Assembly (NCBI RefSeq): GCF_000316515.1 | Contig: NC_019675.1 | Location: 2,691,964-2,755,963 of the forward strand | Length of the DNA: 64,000 nt | Reading direction: 5' to 3' | Source of the DNA: Cyanobium gracile PCC 6307 | Lineage (GTDB): Bacteria; Cyanobacteriota; Cyanobacteriia; PCC-6307; Cyanobiaceae | In this document: piece after piece, positions 44,625-53,289 of the stretch | How positions within the stretch are numbered: the stretch's first letter is position 1 | How the letters are laid out: every line of letters starts with the position of its first letter | Notes under the pieces: model-generated | Told to the model about the DNA's origin: nothing | The model's input: the letters and a program-made list of their open reading frames with translations, nothing else | The model's database searches: none | Program-made: the position numbers and the translations under genes

Positions 44625-46041
44625 GCGACCAGTGACGCGGGGTGAGGGCACGGATGGGCCGAACCCTAACGGGGATACCATCGCCGCCATCGCCACCGCC
44701 GTGGCCGCGGGGGCCGGCAGCGTGGCGATCGTGCGCCTCTCGGGCCCGGCGGCCGAGGCGATCGGGCGGCGCCTGTTCGAGGCTCCGGGCCCCCAGGTCT
44801 GGGAGAGCCACCGGGTGCTCTACGGCCACGTGGTGGATCCGGCCGATGGGCGGCGGGTGGATGAGGCCCTGCTGCTGCCGATGCGGGCCCCGCGCAGCTT
44901 CACCCGGGAGGACGTGGTGGAGTTCCACTGCCACGGGGGGCTGGTCGCCGTGCGGCGGGTGCTGGAGCTGGTGCTGGCCGCCGGCGCCCGCCTGGCCGGC
45001 CCGGGGGAATTCAGCCAACGGGCGTTTCTGAACGGCCGCCTCGATCTCACCCGCGCCGAGGCCGTCGCCGAGATGATCGCCGCCCGCAGCCAGCGGGCGG
45101 CCGAGCTGGCCATGGCCGGCCTCGACGGCGGCCTTCAGCGCCGCATCAGCGGTCTGCGGGAGCGCCTGCTCGACCAGCTGGCCGAACTGGAGGCCAGGGT
45201 CGACTTCGAGGAGGACCTGCCCCCCCTCGACGGGACGCTGGTGCGGGCCGAGCTAGAGGCGGTGCGGGGCGAGCTGGAGCGGCTGGTGGCCGAATCCCGC
45301 CAGGGGGAGCTGCTGCGCGAGGGCCTGCGGGTGGCCATCGTCGGCCGTCCCAACGTGGGAAAATCGAGCCTGCTCAACCTGCTCAGCCGCCGCGAGCGGG
45401 CCATCGTCACCGACCTGCCCGGCACCACCCGCGACCTGCTCGAAAGCGACCTGGTGCTCGATGGGGTGCCTCTCACCCTGCTCGACACCGCCGGGATCCG
45501 TGCGACGGACGACCGGGTGGAGCGGCTGGGCATCGAACGCAGCCGCCAGGCCCTGGCCGGAGCCGATGCGGTGCTGCTGCTCTTCGATCGGGTGGCCGGC
45601 TGGTCCGCCGCCGACCAGGAGCTCAGGGAGCTCGTGCCCGAGGGGGTGCCCCTGCTGCTGGTGGGCAACAAGTGCGATGCCCTGCCGCCGGGGGCCGCTC
45701 CGACCGGCGTCCCGTCGGCACCGCGGGAGGCTCCCCTGGTGACCATCAGCGCCCTCACCGGCGCGGGTCGCGACGACCTGGTGGCGGCCCTGCTGGGCCT
45801 CTGCGGCGCCGGCGACGTCCAGGGGCTGCAGGTGGCCCTCAACGGCCGGCAGCGGGAGCTGGCCGCGGCGGCGGCCACCAGCCTGGAGCGAACGCTGGAG
45901 ACCGCCGCGCTGGATCTGCCCTGGGACTTCTGGACCATCGACCTGCGCGGCGCCATCGCCGGCCTCGGGGCGATCACCGGCGAGGAAGTGAGCGAGGCGG
46001 TGCTGGAGCGGATCTTCTCCCGCTTCTGCATCGGCAAGTAG
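44623..46041 (+). CDS. mnmE: tRNA modification GTPase MnmE
   Basis: 472 residues. The N-terminal tetrahydrofolate domain has DTIAAIATAVAAGAGSVAIVRLSG and FHCHGGLVAVRR. The G domain is inserted in a helical domain, with G1 GRPNVGKSSLLN, G2/G3 TTRDLLESD and LLDTAGIR, and G4 VGNKCD. The C-terminus is the invariant FCIGK motif. With MnmG it installs the cmnm5 group at U34 of tRNAs. The start is uncertain: the ATG at 44623, a GTG at 44632, or a later GTG at 44642 would all keep the conserved region that begins at DTIAAIA. Confidence 0.95.
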   Translation: MRPVTRGEGTDGPNPNGDTIAAIATAVAAGAGSVAIVRLSGPAAEAIGRRLFEAPGPQVWESHRVLYGHVVDPADGRRVDEALLLPMRAPRSFTREDVVEFHCHGGLVAVRRVLELVLAAGARLAGPGEFSQRAFLNGRLDLTRAEAVAEMIAARSQRAAELAMAGLDGGLQRRISGLRERLLDQLAELEARVDFEEDLPPLDGTLVRAELEAVRGELERLVAESRQGELLREGLRVAIVGRPNVGKSSLLNLLSRRERAIVTDLPGTTRDLLESDLVLDGVPLTLLDTAGIRATDDRVERLGIERSRQALAGADAVLLLFDRVAGWSAADQELRELVPEGVPLLLVGNKCDALPPGAAPTGVPSAPREAPLVTISALTGAGRDDLVAALLGLCGAGDVQGLQVALNGRQRELAAAAATSLERTLETAALDLPWDFWTIDLRGAIAGLGAITGEEVSEAVLERIFSRFCIGK

Positions 46042-46124
46042 CTCCCGGCGATGACAGGCCACCTCCGGCTGCCATCACGAAACGCTCACCCCTGTTGACC
46101 GCTTAACCTCCAGCGCCAATGCTT

Positions 46125-46140
46125 TGGGAAACGATTCCCA
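46125..46140. promoter_or_regulatory. Six-pair hairpin just before the DUF4079 start
   Basis: TGGGAA, ACGA, TTCCCA forms a perfect short stem ending eight bases before the ATG at 46148. It could hide the ribosome site or be part of an operator. Only position and symmetry support it. Confidence 0.3.
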
Positions 46141-46147
46141 GCGTCGA

Positions 46148-46885
46148 ATGCAAACGGTCGACTGGCTCTGGATCCTGCACCCCGCCCTGGCGGTGGTGCT
46201 GATCTATCCCCTGATCGGCATGGTGGTGCGGCTCGGGGTCCAGGCCCGCCAGCGCCGGGTCGAGAAGGCCAAGCTGCCCCCCACCACCGGCCGCGACCAC
46301 GCCGACCTGGGCCAGTGGCTCTCGGCGGGGGTGGTGCTGGTGGTGCTCGTGGCCCTCACGGTGGTGATCGTCACCAAGCAGCCGGCGGAGGGCTTCACGG
46401 GCGGCCCCGGCCGCGCCCTGCAGCTGCTGCTGGTGCTGGTGGGCACGGTGGTCTCCCTTCTCGCCCTCTGGCGGGTGAAGGCCAAGGGCTACCGGCTCGT
46501 CTTCGCCCTGCTCACCTGGGCCGGGGTGCTCGGCCTCGGCGCCCAGCCGGAGGTGTGGCGCCTCAGCGACAACCCTCTGAGCCCCGAGTTCTGGCAGTCC
46601 CACTACTGGGCCGGGGTCGGGGTGGTGGGGCTGATGATCTTCTCCCTGGCCGCCCGCCCGGAGATCCTCAAGGATCTGCGCTGGCGACGGATCCACCTGA
46701 GCGCCTCGATCCTGGCGGCGGTGCTGTTCGTGGCGCAGGGGATCACCGGCAGTCGCGACCTGCTGGAGATTCCCCTGGCCTGGCAGAAGCCCACCATCTA
46801 TGCCTGTGATCCGGTGAAGCGGGTCTGTCCGCCCTTCGCCCCGCCCCCGGTGCCGGCCCCTCCGGCCGGACCGGCCGGCAGCTGA
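46148..46885 (+). CDS. DUF4079 membrane protein
   Basis: 245 residues from the ATG at 46148, which begins MQTVDWLWILHPALAVVLIYP, the family's usual start with the His-Pro in the first helix. Six or seven hydrophobic segments follow, with histidines in HYWAGVGVVGLM and RIHLSASILAA that could bind haem. The C-terminal tail is proline rich. DUF4079 proteins are found mainly in cyanobacteria and plants and are thought to be thylakoid or plasma-membrane proteins of unknown function. The gene is followed 8 bases later by nadC. Confidence 0.88.
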   Translation: MQTVDWLWILHPALAVVLIYPLIGMVVRLGVQARQRRVEKAKLPPTTGRDHADLGQWLSAGVVLVVLVALTVVIVTKQPAEGFTGGPGRALQLLLVLVGTVVSLLALWRVKAKGYRLVFALLTWAGVLGLGAQPEVWRLSDNPLSPEFWQSHYWAGVGVVGLMIFSLAARPEILKDLRWRRIHLSASILAAVLFVAQGITGSRDLLEIPLAWQKPTIYACDPVKRVCPPFAPPPVPAPPAGPAGS

Positions 46886-46893
46886 GGCCGCCC

Positions 46894-47772
46894 GTGATGC
46901 CACCCGGTGGGGCCCCGGCCCCGGTGCTCTCCTTCACCCCGGCGCTCGAGGCCCAGCTGCGTCAGTGGCTAGATGAGGACCTCGGCCGCGGCGACCTGAC
47001 GGCTCCGGCCCTGGTCGGCCGCAGCGGCCGGGCCCATTGGGTGACCCGCGCCGACGGGGTCTTCTGCGGCGGGGTGCTGGTGGGGCCGCTGCTGGCGATC
47101 CTCGATCCCCGGGCGTCGGTGCGGCTGCTGGTGGGTGACGGGGAGCCGGTGCTGGCCGGCCAGCGGCTGCTGGAGCTGGAGGGGCCGGCGGCCGCCCTGG
47201 TGGCGGTGGAGCGCACGGCCCTCAACCTGGCCATGCGCCTGTCCGGCATCGCCACCGCCACCGACGCCCTAGTGCGGGTGCTGGCGGGCACCGGCGTGCG
47301 CCTGGCCGACACCCGCAAGACCACCCCCGGCCTGCGGGTGCTGGAGAAATACGCCGTGCGCTGCGGCGGCGGCTGCAACCACCGTCTCGGCCTCGACGAT
47401 GCCGCCATGCTCAAGGAGAACCACCTGGCCTGGTCCGGCGGGGTGACGGCCGCGGTCGCGGCGGTGCGGGCCTCGGCCCCCTGGCCGGCGCGGCTGATCG
47501 TGGAGGCCGAAACCGCCGCCGAAGCGGAAGCGGCGGTGCGGGCCGGGGCCGATGCGGTGCTCCTTGACGACTTTGCCCCCGCGGCCCTGGCGGACCTGGT
47601 GCCCCGGCTGCGGGCCCTGGCGCCGGCGGTGGTGCTGGAGGCCTCCGGGGTGCGGCCCGAGCAGCTGGCCGCCTATGCCGCCACCGGCATCGACCTGATC
47701 TCCACCAGTGCCCCGATCACCCGCAGCCCCTGGCTGGATCTGAGCATGCGCTTCGCGGCGACGCTGGCCTGA
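46894..47772 (+). CDS. nadC: Nicotinate-nucleotide pyrophosphorylase (quinolinate phosphoribosyltransferase)
   Basis: 292 residues from a GTG; an ATG is the next codon. Hallmarks are [16 protein letters not shown] near the N-terminus, [39 protein letters not shown], and [20 protein letters not shown]. The C-terminal [11 protein letters not shown] and [11 protein letters not shown] complete the barrel. It makes nicotinate mononucleotide from quinolinate and phosphoribosyl diphosphate in NAD synthesis. It directly follows the DUF4079 gene and is followed by the GRRM cluster, though nothing suggests a link between these. Confidence 0.96.
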   Translation: MMPPGGAPAPVLSFTPALEAQLRQWLDEDLGRGDLTAPALVGRSGRAHWVTRADGVFCGGVLVGPLLAILDPRASVRLLVGDGEPVLAGQRLLELEGPAAALVAVERTALNLAMRLSGIATATDALVRVLAGTGVRLADTRKTTPGLRVLEKYAVRCGGGCNHRLGLDDAAMLKENHLAWSGGVTAAVAAVRASAPWPARLIVEAETAAEAEAAVRAGADAVLLDDFAPAALADLVPRLRALAPAVVLEASGVRPEQLAAYAATGIDLISTSAPITRSPWLDLSMRFAATLA

Positions 47773-47818
47773 GCCCCGGCCCAAGAGCCTGCCCGCAGCG
47801 TGGCCTGCGTTTCAAGCC

Positions 47819-47830
47819 CGGAAGCTTCCG
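47819..47830. promoter_or_regulatory. 12-base palindrome upstream of grrP
   Basis: CGGAAGCTTCCG is a perfect palindrome centred about 58 bases before the grrP ATG. It is followed by CATTAAGGTG, a possible but weak -10 region. A dyad of this size and place could be an operator for the GRRM genes. This rests on position and symmetry only. Confidence 0.3.
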
Positions 47831-47882
47831 TGGGCAAGCCCGGCAACCGCCATTAAGGTGCAGCACGTGCACGGATCGGCGA

Positions 47883-48836
47883 ATGGATTCTCCCGCTGCG
47901 GTGGCCCCCGGTTCCCTCCGATCCCGCCGCGGCAGGGCTCTGGCCCTGGGCTCCCTGGCCTGCCTCTGCTCCCTGGGGCTGCCGGCCCGCGCGGCCGAAG
48001 CCGTGCTGGAGCAGGCGGCCAAGACCGGTGAGGTGCTGATGGTGGGTCCCGCCGACAGCCCGCCGCTGATCCGGATGGGGCCGAAGGGGGAGCCGGAGGG
48101 CTACGCCATCGACCTGGCCCGCCGTATCGATCGCCAGCTCAAGGCGGAGCTCGGTGAGTCGGTGCGGATCCGCTTCGCCCCCGTCGACAACACCGGCGTC
48201 ACGGTGGAGGCCGTCGCCAGTGGCCGGGCCGGCCTGGCCTGCGGGGTGCCCTTCAGCTGGGAGCGGGAGAAGCTGGTGGACTTCTCCCTGCCCATCGGTC
48301 TCTCCGGCCTGAGGCTGCTCACCCGCAGCGGCGGCCTCGACGGGTCCCCCGCCTCCCTCGCCGGTCAGCCAATCGCGGTGGTGGAGGGTTCGCTCGGGGC
48401 CGGCTTCCTCGGCTCCCTCCAGCCCAGCGCCAAGGCGGTGAGCTTCCCCACCCTGCCCCAGGCCGTCACGGCCCTGGAGCAGAAGAAGGTGGCGGGGGTG
48501 CTGGGCGATGCCAACGTGCTGGCCGGCCTGCGGCACGAGCGCCGGCTCTCCGGCGTGGCCCTGGTGCCTGAGCAGCCCTACGTGAGCTACGGCGTCGGCT
48601 GCATCGTGCCGGAGAACAATTCCCGGCTGCTGAACGTGGTCAACCTGGCCATCGCCAGCCTCTTCCAGGGCTACCTGGAGGGTCGCCCCGATGCGGTGGC
48701 CAGCGTCGCCCCCTGGTTCGGCCCCACCGGTGTGCTGGCGGTCCCCAGCGAGCGGATGCGGGCTTTCTTCGAATCGGTGCTGATCAGCCGCGAAGGCCTC
48801 CAGCTGGTGGCCCCCGCGCCGGCGCCCCGTCCCTGA
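47883..48836 (+). CDS. grrP: GrrP, extracellular substrate-binding-like orphan protein of the GRRM system
   Basis: 317 residues. The N-terminus is a signal peptide (LALGSLACLCSLGLPARAAE). The rest matches the amino-acid-type solute-binding fold: GEVLMVGPADSPPLIRMG, GYAIDLARRIDRQLKAELG, GRAGLACGVPFSWERE and VGCIVPENNSRLLNVVNLAI. No transporter is nearby, in line with the known orphan role in the GRRM set. It should act outside the cell membrane, perhaps binding the crosslinked GrrA product, which is not proven. grrA follows in the same direction after 56 bases and grrM after that. Confidence 0.9.
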   Translation: MDSPAAVAPGSLRSRRGRALALGSLACLCSLGLPARAAEAVLEQAAKTGEVLMVGPADSPPLIRMGPKGEPEGYAIDLARRIDRQLKAELGESVRIRFAPVDNTGVTVEAVASGRAGLACGVPFSWEREKLVDFSLPIGLSGLRLLTRSGGLDGSPASLAGQPIAVVEGSLGAGFLGSLQPSAKAVSFPTLPQAVTALEQKKVAGVLGDANVLAGLRHERRLSGVALVPEQPYVSYGVGCIVPENNSRLLNVVNLAIASLFQGYLEGRPDAVASVAPWFGPTGVLAVPSERMRAFFESVLISREGLQLVAPAPAPRP

Positions 48837-48892
48837 ACCGTCCGGTTCCGCCCCACCCTTCCGCCTCCCCGTTCCCTCCTGGCAGCAACCCG

Positions 48893-49324
48893 ATGACGAA
48901 CCACCCCCGTTCCGGTCTGTTCGGTTTCCTGCTGTTGCTGGCCGCCCTGGCGCCGGCCGGCGCCGGGGCCAGGGCGGTGATCGACGGACCCTCCCGGCCC
49001 GCGACGGCCGCCCCGTCCTCGTCCCCCCTGGAGGCGGCGCCCGGCTCCATCGACGCCCGGCTGCGGCGCATCTCGGAGGCCATGGGACACGCCTCCGGTC
49101 AGCCCGCGGGGGCGGAGGGCCGGGCCAAGGCCCCTGACGGCCGCCTCGGCTACATCTTCGTGAACGGGGGCGGGCCCCGCTTCGGCTGGGGCAACGGCGG
49201 CTTCCGTAACGGCGGCTGGGGCAATGGCGGTTTCCGCAACGGCGGCTGGGGCAACGGTGGCTTCCGTAATGGCGGCTGGGGCAACGGCGGCTTCCGCAAT
49301 GGCGGCTTCCGCAACTTCTGGTGA
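48893..49324 (+). CDS. grrA: GrrA-like precursor of a cyclophane-containing peptide (RiPP)
   Basis: 143 residues. A signal peptide (SGLFGFLLLLAALAPAGAGA) leads into a spacer with the family's helical leader part (GSIDARLRRISEAMG, about 51-65). From about residue 87 the chain is almost only glycine, Trp, Phe, Arg and Asn. Nine aromatic-x-Asn units alternate as W-G-N and F-R-N (Trp99 to Asn141), with a further F-V-N at 89-91. This is the substrate pattern of the GrrM/OscB maturases, which join the aromatic ring to the Asn side chain. Its stop overlaps the GTG of grrM. The mature product's role is unknown. Confidence 0.88.
   Translation: MTNHPRSGLFGFLLLLAALAPAGAGARAVIDGPSRPATAAPSSSPLEAAPGSIDARLRRISEAMGHASGQPAGAEGRAKAPDGRLGYIFVNGGGPRFGWGNGGFRNGGWGNGGFRNGGWGNGGFRNGGWGNGGFRNGGFRNFW
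49184..49321 (+). repeat. 30-base tandem repeat encoding the GrrA core
   Basis: Four near-identical 30-base units (each encoding GWGNGGFRNG) run from codon 98, followed by a shortened unit GFRN and the last codons for FW. Third-position changes such as CGTAAC/CGTAAT and GGCAACGGC/GGCAATGGC show that the units have diverged at silent sites while the amino acids stayed fixed. This is a sign of selection on the encoded motif. Confidence 0.9.
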
Positions 49325-50496
49325 CCGCCACTGGCGCCCCGCCACCGGCCAACCCGGAAGGATTCGGGCCGCTGCAGCTGCTGGTGGTGCAGCCGACGCC
49401 CTACTGCAACCTCGACTGCGATTACTGCTACCTGCCCAACCGCGACGACCGGCAGCGGTTATCGCTGGAGCTGCTGGAGGCCGCCCTGGAGCGGGTGCTC
49501 GAGAGCCCGTATGTGGGCGGTGACTTCACCCTCCTGTGGCACGCCGGTGAACCGCTCACCGTGCCGATCGCCTTTTACGACGAGGCGACGGCGTGTGTGC
49601 GGCGGGCGCTGGAGGGCTGGGCCGGGGAGCCGCTGACGATCCACCAGTCGGTGCAGACCAACGCCACGCTGATCAACGAGGCCTGGTGCGACTGCTTCGA
49701 GCGCAACGGCATCGCCGTGGGCGTGAGCATGGACGGGCCGGCCTTCCTGCACGACGTCCACCGCCGCACCCGCACCGGCCTGGGCACCCATGCCGCCACG
49801 CTCCGTGGCATCGAACACCTGCGCCGCCGCCGCATCCCCTTCCAGGTGATCGCGGTGATCACCGAGGAGTCCCTCGGCCACGCCGACGCGCTTTTTGCCT
49901 TCTTCGTGGAGAACGGCATCACCGACGTGGCCTTCAACATGGAGGAGACCGAAGGGGAGAACCGCGTCTCCACCCTCAGCCGCCCCCGGGCCGAGGCCGC
50001 CTATCGCCGTTTTCTGGAGCGCTTCTGGGCGCTGTGGCAGGAGCAACCCGAACGGATGCGGGTGCGGGAGTTCGAGGGCATCTGCAGCCTGGCCCAGGCC
50101 GATGCCCGGCTGGAGTGCACCGACATGAACAACCCCTTCGCCATCGTCAACGTGGATGCGCGGGGCCGGATCTCCACCTTCGATCCGGAGTTGCTGGCGG
50201 TGCAGACCGACACCTACGGCGACTTCGTGCTGGGCCATGTGCAGCACGACAGCCTGGTGTCGATCGCTGAAAGCGCCAAGTTCCGGCGGATCCTGGCGGA
50301 CATGCGCGCCGGCACCGAGCGCTGCCGGGCGGAGTGTGCCTACTTCGGCCTCTGCGGCGGCGGCGCCGGCAGCAACAAGTACTGGGAGCACGGCACTTTC
50401 GCCTGCAGCGAAACCCAGGCCTGCCGTTACCGGATCAAGATCACCGCCGATGTGGTCCTTGACGGCCTGGAGGAGGCGCTGGGTCTGGCTCGCTGA
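49321..50496 (+). CDS. grrM: GrrM, radical SAM/SPASM cyclophane-forming maturase
   Basis: 391 residues from a GTG overlapping the grrA stop. The radical SAM site is PYCNLDCDYCYLPN: Cys29, 33 and 36, the CX3CX2C pattern that binds a [4Fe-4S] cluster and SAM. LLWHAGEPL is the GGEP-like motif. A C-terminal SPASM-type domain (about 335-368) has five cysteines spaced for extra clusters (CRAECAYFGLC and ACSETQAC). GRRM-type enzymes such as OscB form aryl-to-beta-carbon crosslinks in aromatic-x-Asn motifs. Adjacency to grrA makes that the expected substrate. Confidence 0.93.
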   Translation: MTATGAPPPANPEGFGPLQLLVVQPTPYCNLDCDYCYLPNRDDRQRLSLELLEAALERVLESPYVGGDFTLLWHAGEPLTVPIAFYDEATACVRRALEGWAGEPLTIHQSVQTNATLINEAWCDCFERNGIAVGVSMDGPAFLHDVHRRTRTGLGTHAATLRGIEHLRRRRIPFQVIAVITEESLGHADALFAFFVENGITDVAFNMEETEGENRVSTLSRPRAEAAYRRFLERFWALWQEQPERMRVREFEGICSLAQADARLECTDMNNPFAIVNVDARGRISTFDPELLAVQTDTYGDFVLGHVQHDSLVSIAESAKFRRILADMRAGTERCRAECAYFGLCGGGAGSNKYWEHGTFACSETQACRYRIKITADVVLDGLEEALGLAR

Positions 50497-50512
50497 GCCC
50501 GCCAGGCCTCGC

Positions 50513-53251
50513 TCAAACCAGCGTCGAGCTGGCGATCAGCCAGGGGGTGGCCTCCAGAGGCTCGGTGAAGCCGACCAGTGGCTCCCCGTAGCCGGAGAGA
50601 CCTGGCTGCAGGGGCGACAGGGGTTCCCCGCCCAAGGCCGGATCCGCGGACAGCCCCGCTTCGATGGGGGCGAAGTCATGGTCGAAGCCATGGTCGAACG
50701 CGTGAGCGAGCTCCGGGGCCAGGCTGACCTCGCCTCCGATGATGGGGTCCTCCAGGCTGCGGGAGGATCTCCCGGCCCCGGTGGTGGCCAGGAAGACCAG
50801 CCGGTCCACGAACAGGGTGTCGTAGGTCCCGTCCTCCCTGCTGGTCTTGGTGTCGAGGGCCCGGACGAACATCCTGCCGCTGACAGGGCTGGCCAGATTG
50901 AGGGTGTAGGTGCTCTCGGTGCCACTGCGGATCGTGAAAGCCGTTGTCCAGGATCTGCCGTTGGAGGAGTACTGGATCTGAAAGCTTTCGGAGGAGCTGG
51001 CCGTGCGGTATCCCTCGAAGACCAGCTGGTTGGCCCCGCTGAGGTTGTCGAAGGTCCACTGGTAGGCGTTGAGGGTGGAGACGATGCCCTTGTTGGTTCT
51101 CTGGGCCCCTTCGGTGATCGCCAGGCGTTGATCGTCGCTGCCGTGGATCGCCGTCAGGCTTCCCGCCACCGTCGGCGCGTTGCTGTAGGTGATGTTGTTT
51201 GCGAATCCCCCGGCCGAGGCCTGGAAGGTCACCGGGACGGTCGTGGTGGTGGTTGTCGTGGTGGCCACCTCGTTGTCGCTGTTCTGGATCGTGACCGCAG
51301 GGCCGCTCAGTCCCTGGAAGGCGGGATCGGCGCTGGAGGTGCTCATCAGGATGCTGTAGGTCTGGCTGCCGTCGAGGAGGGTGTCGTCCACCCCCTGCAC
51401 CGTGACCGTCTGGGGCGTCTGCCAGTTCGCGGCGGTGAACAGGAGGGTGCTGGTCAACACCAGGCCCTCGGTGGCGTCGCTGCTGCTGAACCGAACCGTA
51501 ACGTCACTGGAGGGGGCCCTGGAGAGCGCCACCTGGAAGCTGGCCGCGCCGCCGGCCTCGGTGGTCACCAGGCCCGTGGCGCCCGACACCACGAGGGTGG
51601 GTGCCGGCGGCGGCGGCGGGGTGGTGAAGGTCCCGGAGGTGGCCTGGACGGTGCCGCTGACCATGTATTGGCCGAGGCTGGCGTAGTCGGTGTACCCGTT
51701 GGGGGAGCTGGCCATGGGGGTGCCGGCACCCACGCCGTCGATGCCCAGGTAGTAAGTCCCCTCGCTCAGGTTCAGGGAGAAGCTGGCCGTGGTGAGGTCG
51801 GCCGGGTTGAAGATCTGGAGGACGCTGCCATCGGCCCTGTAGAGGGTCGCGCCAATGTCCAGGTTGGCGCCGCGGGATGTGAGGTATTCGGTGGTGTAGC
51901 TGCCGCCGCTGCCGACGAAGGCCCTGGAGGCGTTGACGATGTTGAAGCTCACCAGACCGGCGCCGGTATCGAAGCGGAACATGTCCACATCGGTGTTCCG
52001 CTCGATCACCCCGAAGCTGCTGAAGCTCAGTCCGGTGAGCGCCGTGGCGGTGCTGAAGGCGTTGCCATGGTCATCGGCCCGATAGGTGAAGCCGTTGCCG
52101 GTGGTGATCGTGGCCAGGTCGTCCTGGGTGTTGTTGGCGCCGAAATACTCCCCTTTGCTCCACTGGGTCAGGTTCTCGTCGTCGCCCAGCCAGGCCGCGC
52201 CCATGATCGTGCCCCAGCTGGTGGGCCCGGCACCGCCGTGGCCGCCGTAGTAGGTGGTGGAGCCGGCGCCATCGTGGCTGAGGCCAAGGGTGTGGCCGAC
52301 TTCGTGGCTGGCTGTCTCGGCGGCGGTGTATTCGCCCCGGTTGAACACCAGGGCGACGTCGTCGGTGCTCCAGTTGAAGCTGTTGTAGTAGGCGGTGCCG
52401 CCACCACCGGCATTGGTGATGGCCGTGCCGGTGAGCAGGTTGAGATTGCTGGTGAAAGCCACGCGGATGCCCCAGCGCTCATCGCCGGTGCCGGATTTGC
52501 GCAGGTTTTCGCTGCCCGGATCCTCGGTGGTGACGTTGACATGGAAGGGCGCGAAGTCTTCGGCGACCCGTTGCCAGATCCGCTGGATTTCCGTGAGCGC
52601 GTTTGTATCGAAGCTGCTGTAGAAGCTGCCCAGGCTGAGGGCACCGCCATTCTCCCAGGGGGTGCTGCTGATACTGAAGCCGTCAAAGTCGAGAAAGATC
52701 GTCTTCGTGGCGGTCGGGTTGCTGTGCAGCTGGAACACCTTGCTCAGATCCACTCCTGCGCCAAGGGTGACCTGGCCGTCGAGCACCAGTGGCGCCTGGC
52801 CGCTGGCGGTATCCCAGGCGGCGGCGCCATCACCGCTGGTGACGGCCAGCACGCTGCAGGAGCGGCAACCGCAGGAGGGCCCTGTCGCAGCGGCGGTGGT
52901 GCCGCTCGCTTCCCCCGGCCAGGGATCGCTCAGGACCTGGTGGCTGTCTGTGGCCACCGCCGGTGAGGCGTCGATGGTGACGTTCTGCCGGAAGGCGGCG
53001 GCCTGCGCGACAGGAGCCGCATCGCTGGCCTCCAGGCCAGCAAGGGTGTTGCCTGAGCCCCGCAAGAGAGGGGAGGCCTTGGCCGTCGCCAGAACGGGCT
53101 TGATCGGGGCGGCGGGCGCCTGCGACAGGGCCGGAGCCCCATCAGCCAGCAGGGTGAGCGTTGTGTCGGAGGAACGTCTTGCTTGGCTCGATGGTTCAGG
53201 GAACAGGGCGGAAAGCGATGGTTGGCCTTTTGCGGATGCGCTGGAAGTCAT
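50513..53251 (-). CDS. Large metzincin-type zinc protease with Calx-beta-like and C-terminal domains
   Basis: 912 residues from the ATG at 53251. The catalytic domain has HEVGHTLGLSH at 316-326, the extended zinc site of metzincins, with a Met-turn-like segment (WGTIMGAAW) some 20 residues later. Before it lies a low-complexity Ala/Pro/Ser N-terminus with a short cysteine cluster (CGCRSC) and no clear signal peptide. After it come a pre-peptidase-like domain (SEGTYYLGIDGVGAG), a Calx-beta-type domain (about 600-690) and further beta domains. Lack of a Sec signal suggests type I or another leaderless export route, though RTX nonapeptides are missing. The stop faces grrM, 16 bases away. Confidence 0.85.
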   Translation of the reverse strand: MTSSASAKGQPSLSALFPEPSSQARRSSDTTLTLLADGAPALSQAPAAPIKPVLATAKASPLLRGSGNTLAGLEASDAAPVAQAAAFRQNVTIDASPAVATDSHQVLSDPWPGEASGTTAAATGPSCGCRSCSVLAVTSGDGAAAWDTASGQAPLVLDGQVTLGAGVDLSKVFQLHSNPTATKTIFLDFDGFSISSTPWENGGALSLGSFYSSFDTNALTEIQRIWQRVAEDFAPFHVNVTTEDPGSENLRKSGTGDERWGIRVAFTSNLNLLTGTAITNAGGGGTAYYNSFNWSTDDVALVFNRGEYTAAETASHEVGHTLGLSHDGAGSTTYYGGHGGAGPTSWGTIMGAAWLGDDENLTQWSKGEYFGANNTQDDLATITTGNGFTYRADDHGNAFSTATALTGLSFSSFGVIERNTDVDMFRFDTGAGLVSFNIVNASRAFVGSGGSYTTEYLTSRGANLDIGATLYRADGSVLQIFNPADLTTASFSLNLSEGTYYLGIDGVGAGTPMASSPNGYTDYASLGQYMVSGTVQATSGTFTTPPPPPAPTLVVSGATGLVTTEAGGAASFQVALSRAPSSDVTVRFSSSDATEGLVLTSTLLFTAANWQTPQTVTVQGVDDTLLDGSQTYSILMSTSSADPAFQGLSGPAVTIQNSDNEVATTTTTTTTVPVTFQASAGGFANNITYSNAPTVAGSLTAIHGSDDQRLAITEGAQRTNKGIVSTLNAYQWTFDNLSGANQLVFEGYRTASSSESFQIQYSSNGRSWTTAFTIRSGTESTYTLNLASPVSGRMFVRALDTKTSREDGTYDTLFVDRLVFLATTGAGRSSRSLEDPIIGGEVSLAPELAHAFDHGFDHDFAPIEAGLSADPALGGEPLSPLQPGLSGYGEPLVGFTEPLEATPWLIASSTLV

Positions 53252-53289
53252 TGTGATCGGAGGGTAAACAGGCAGCGTGATCCTTGGCA

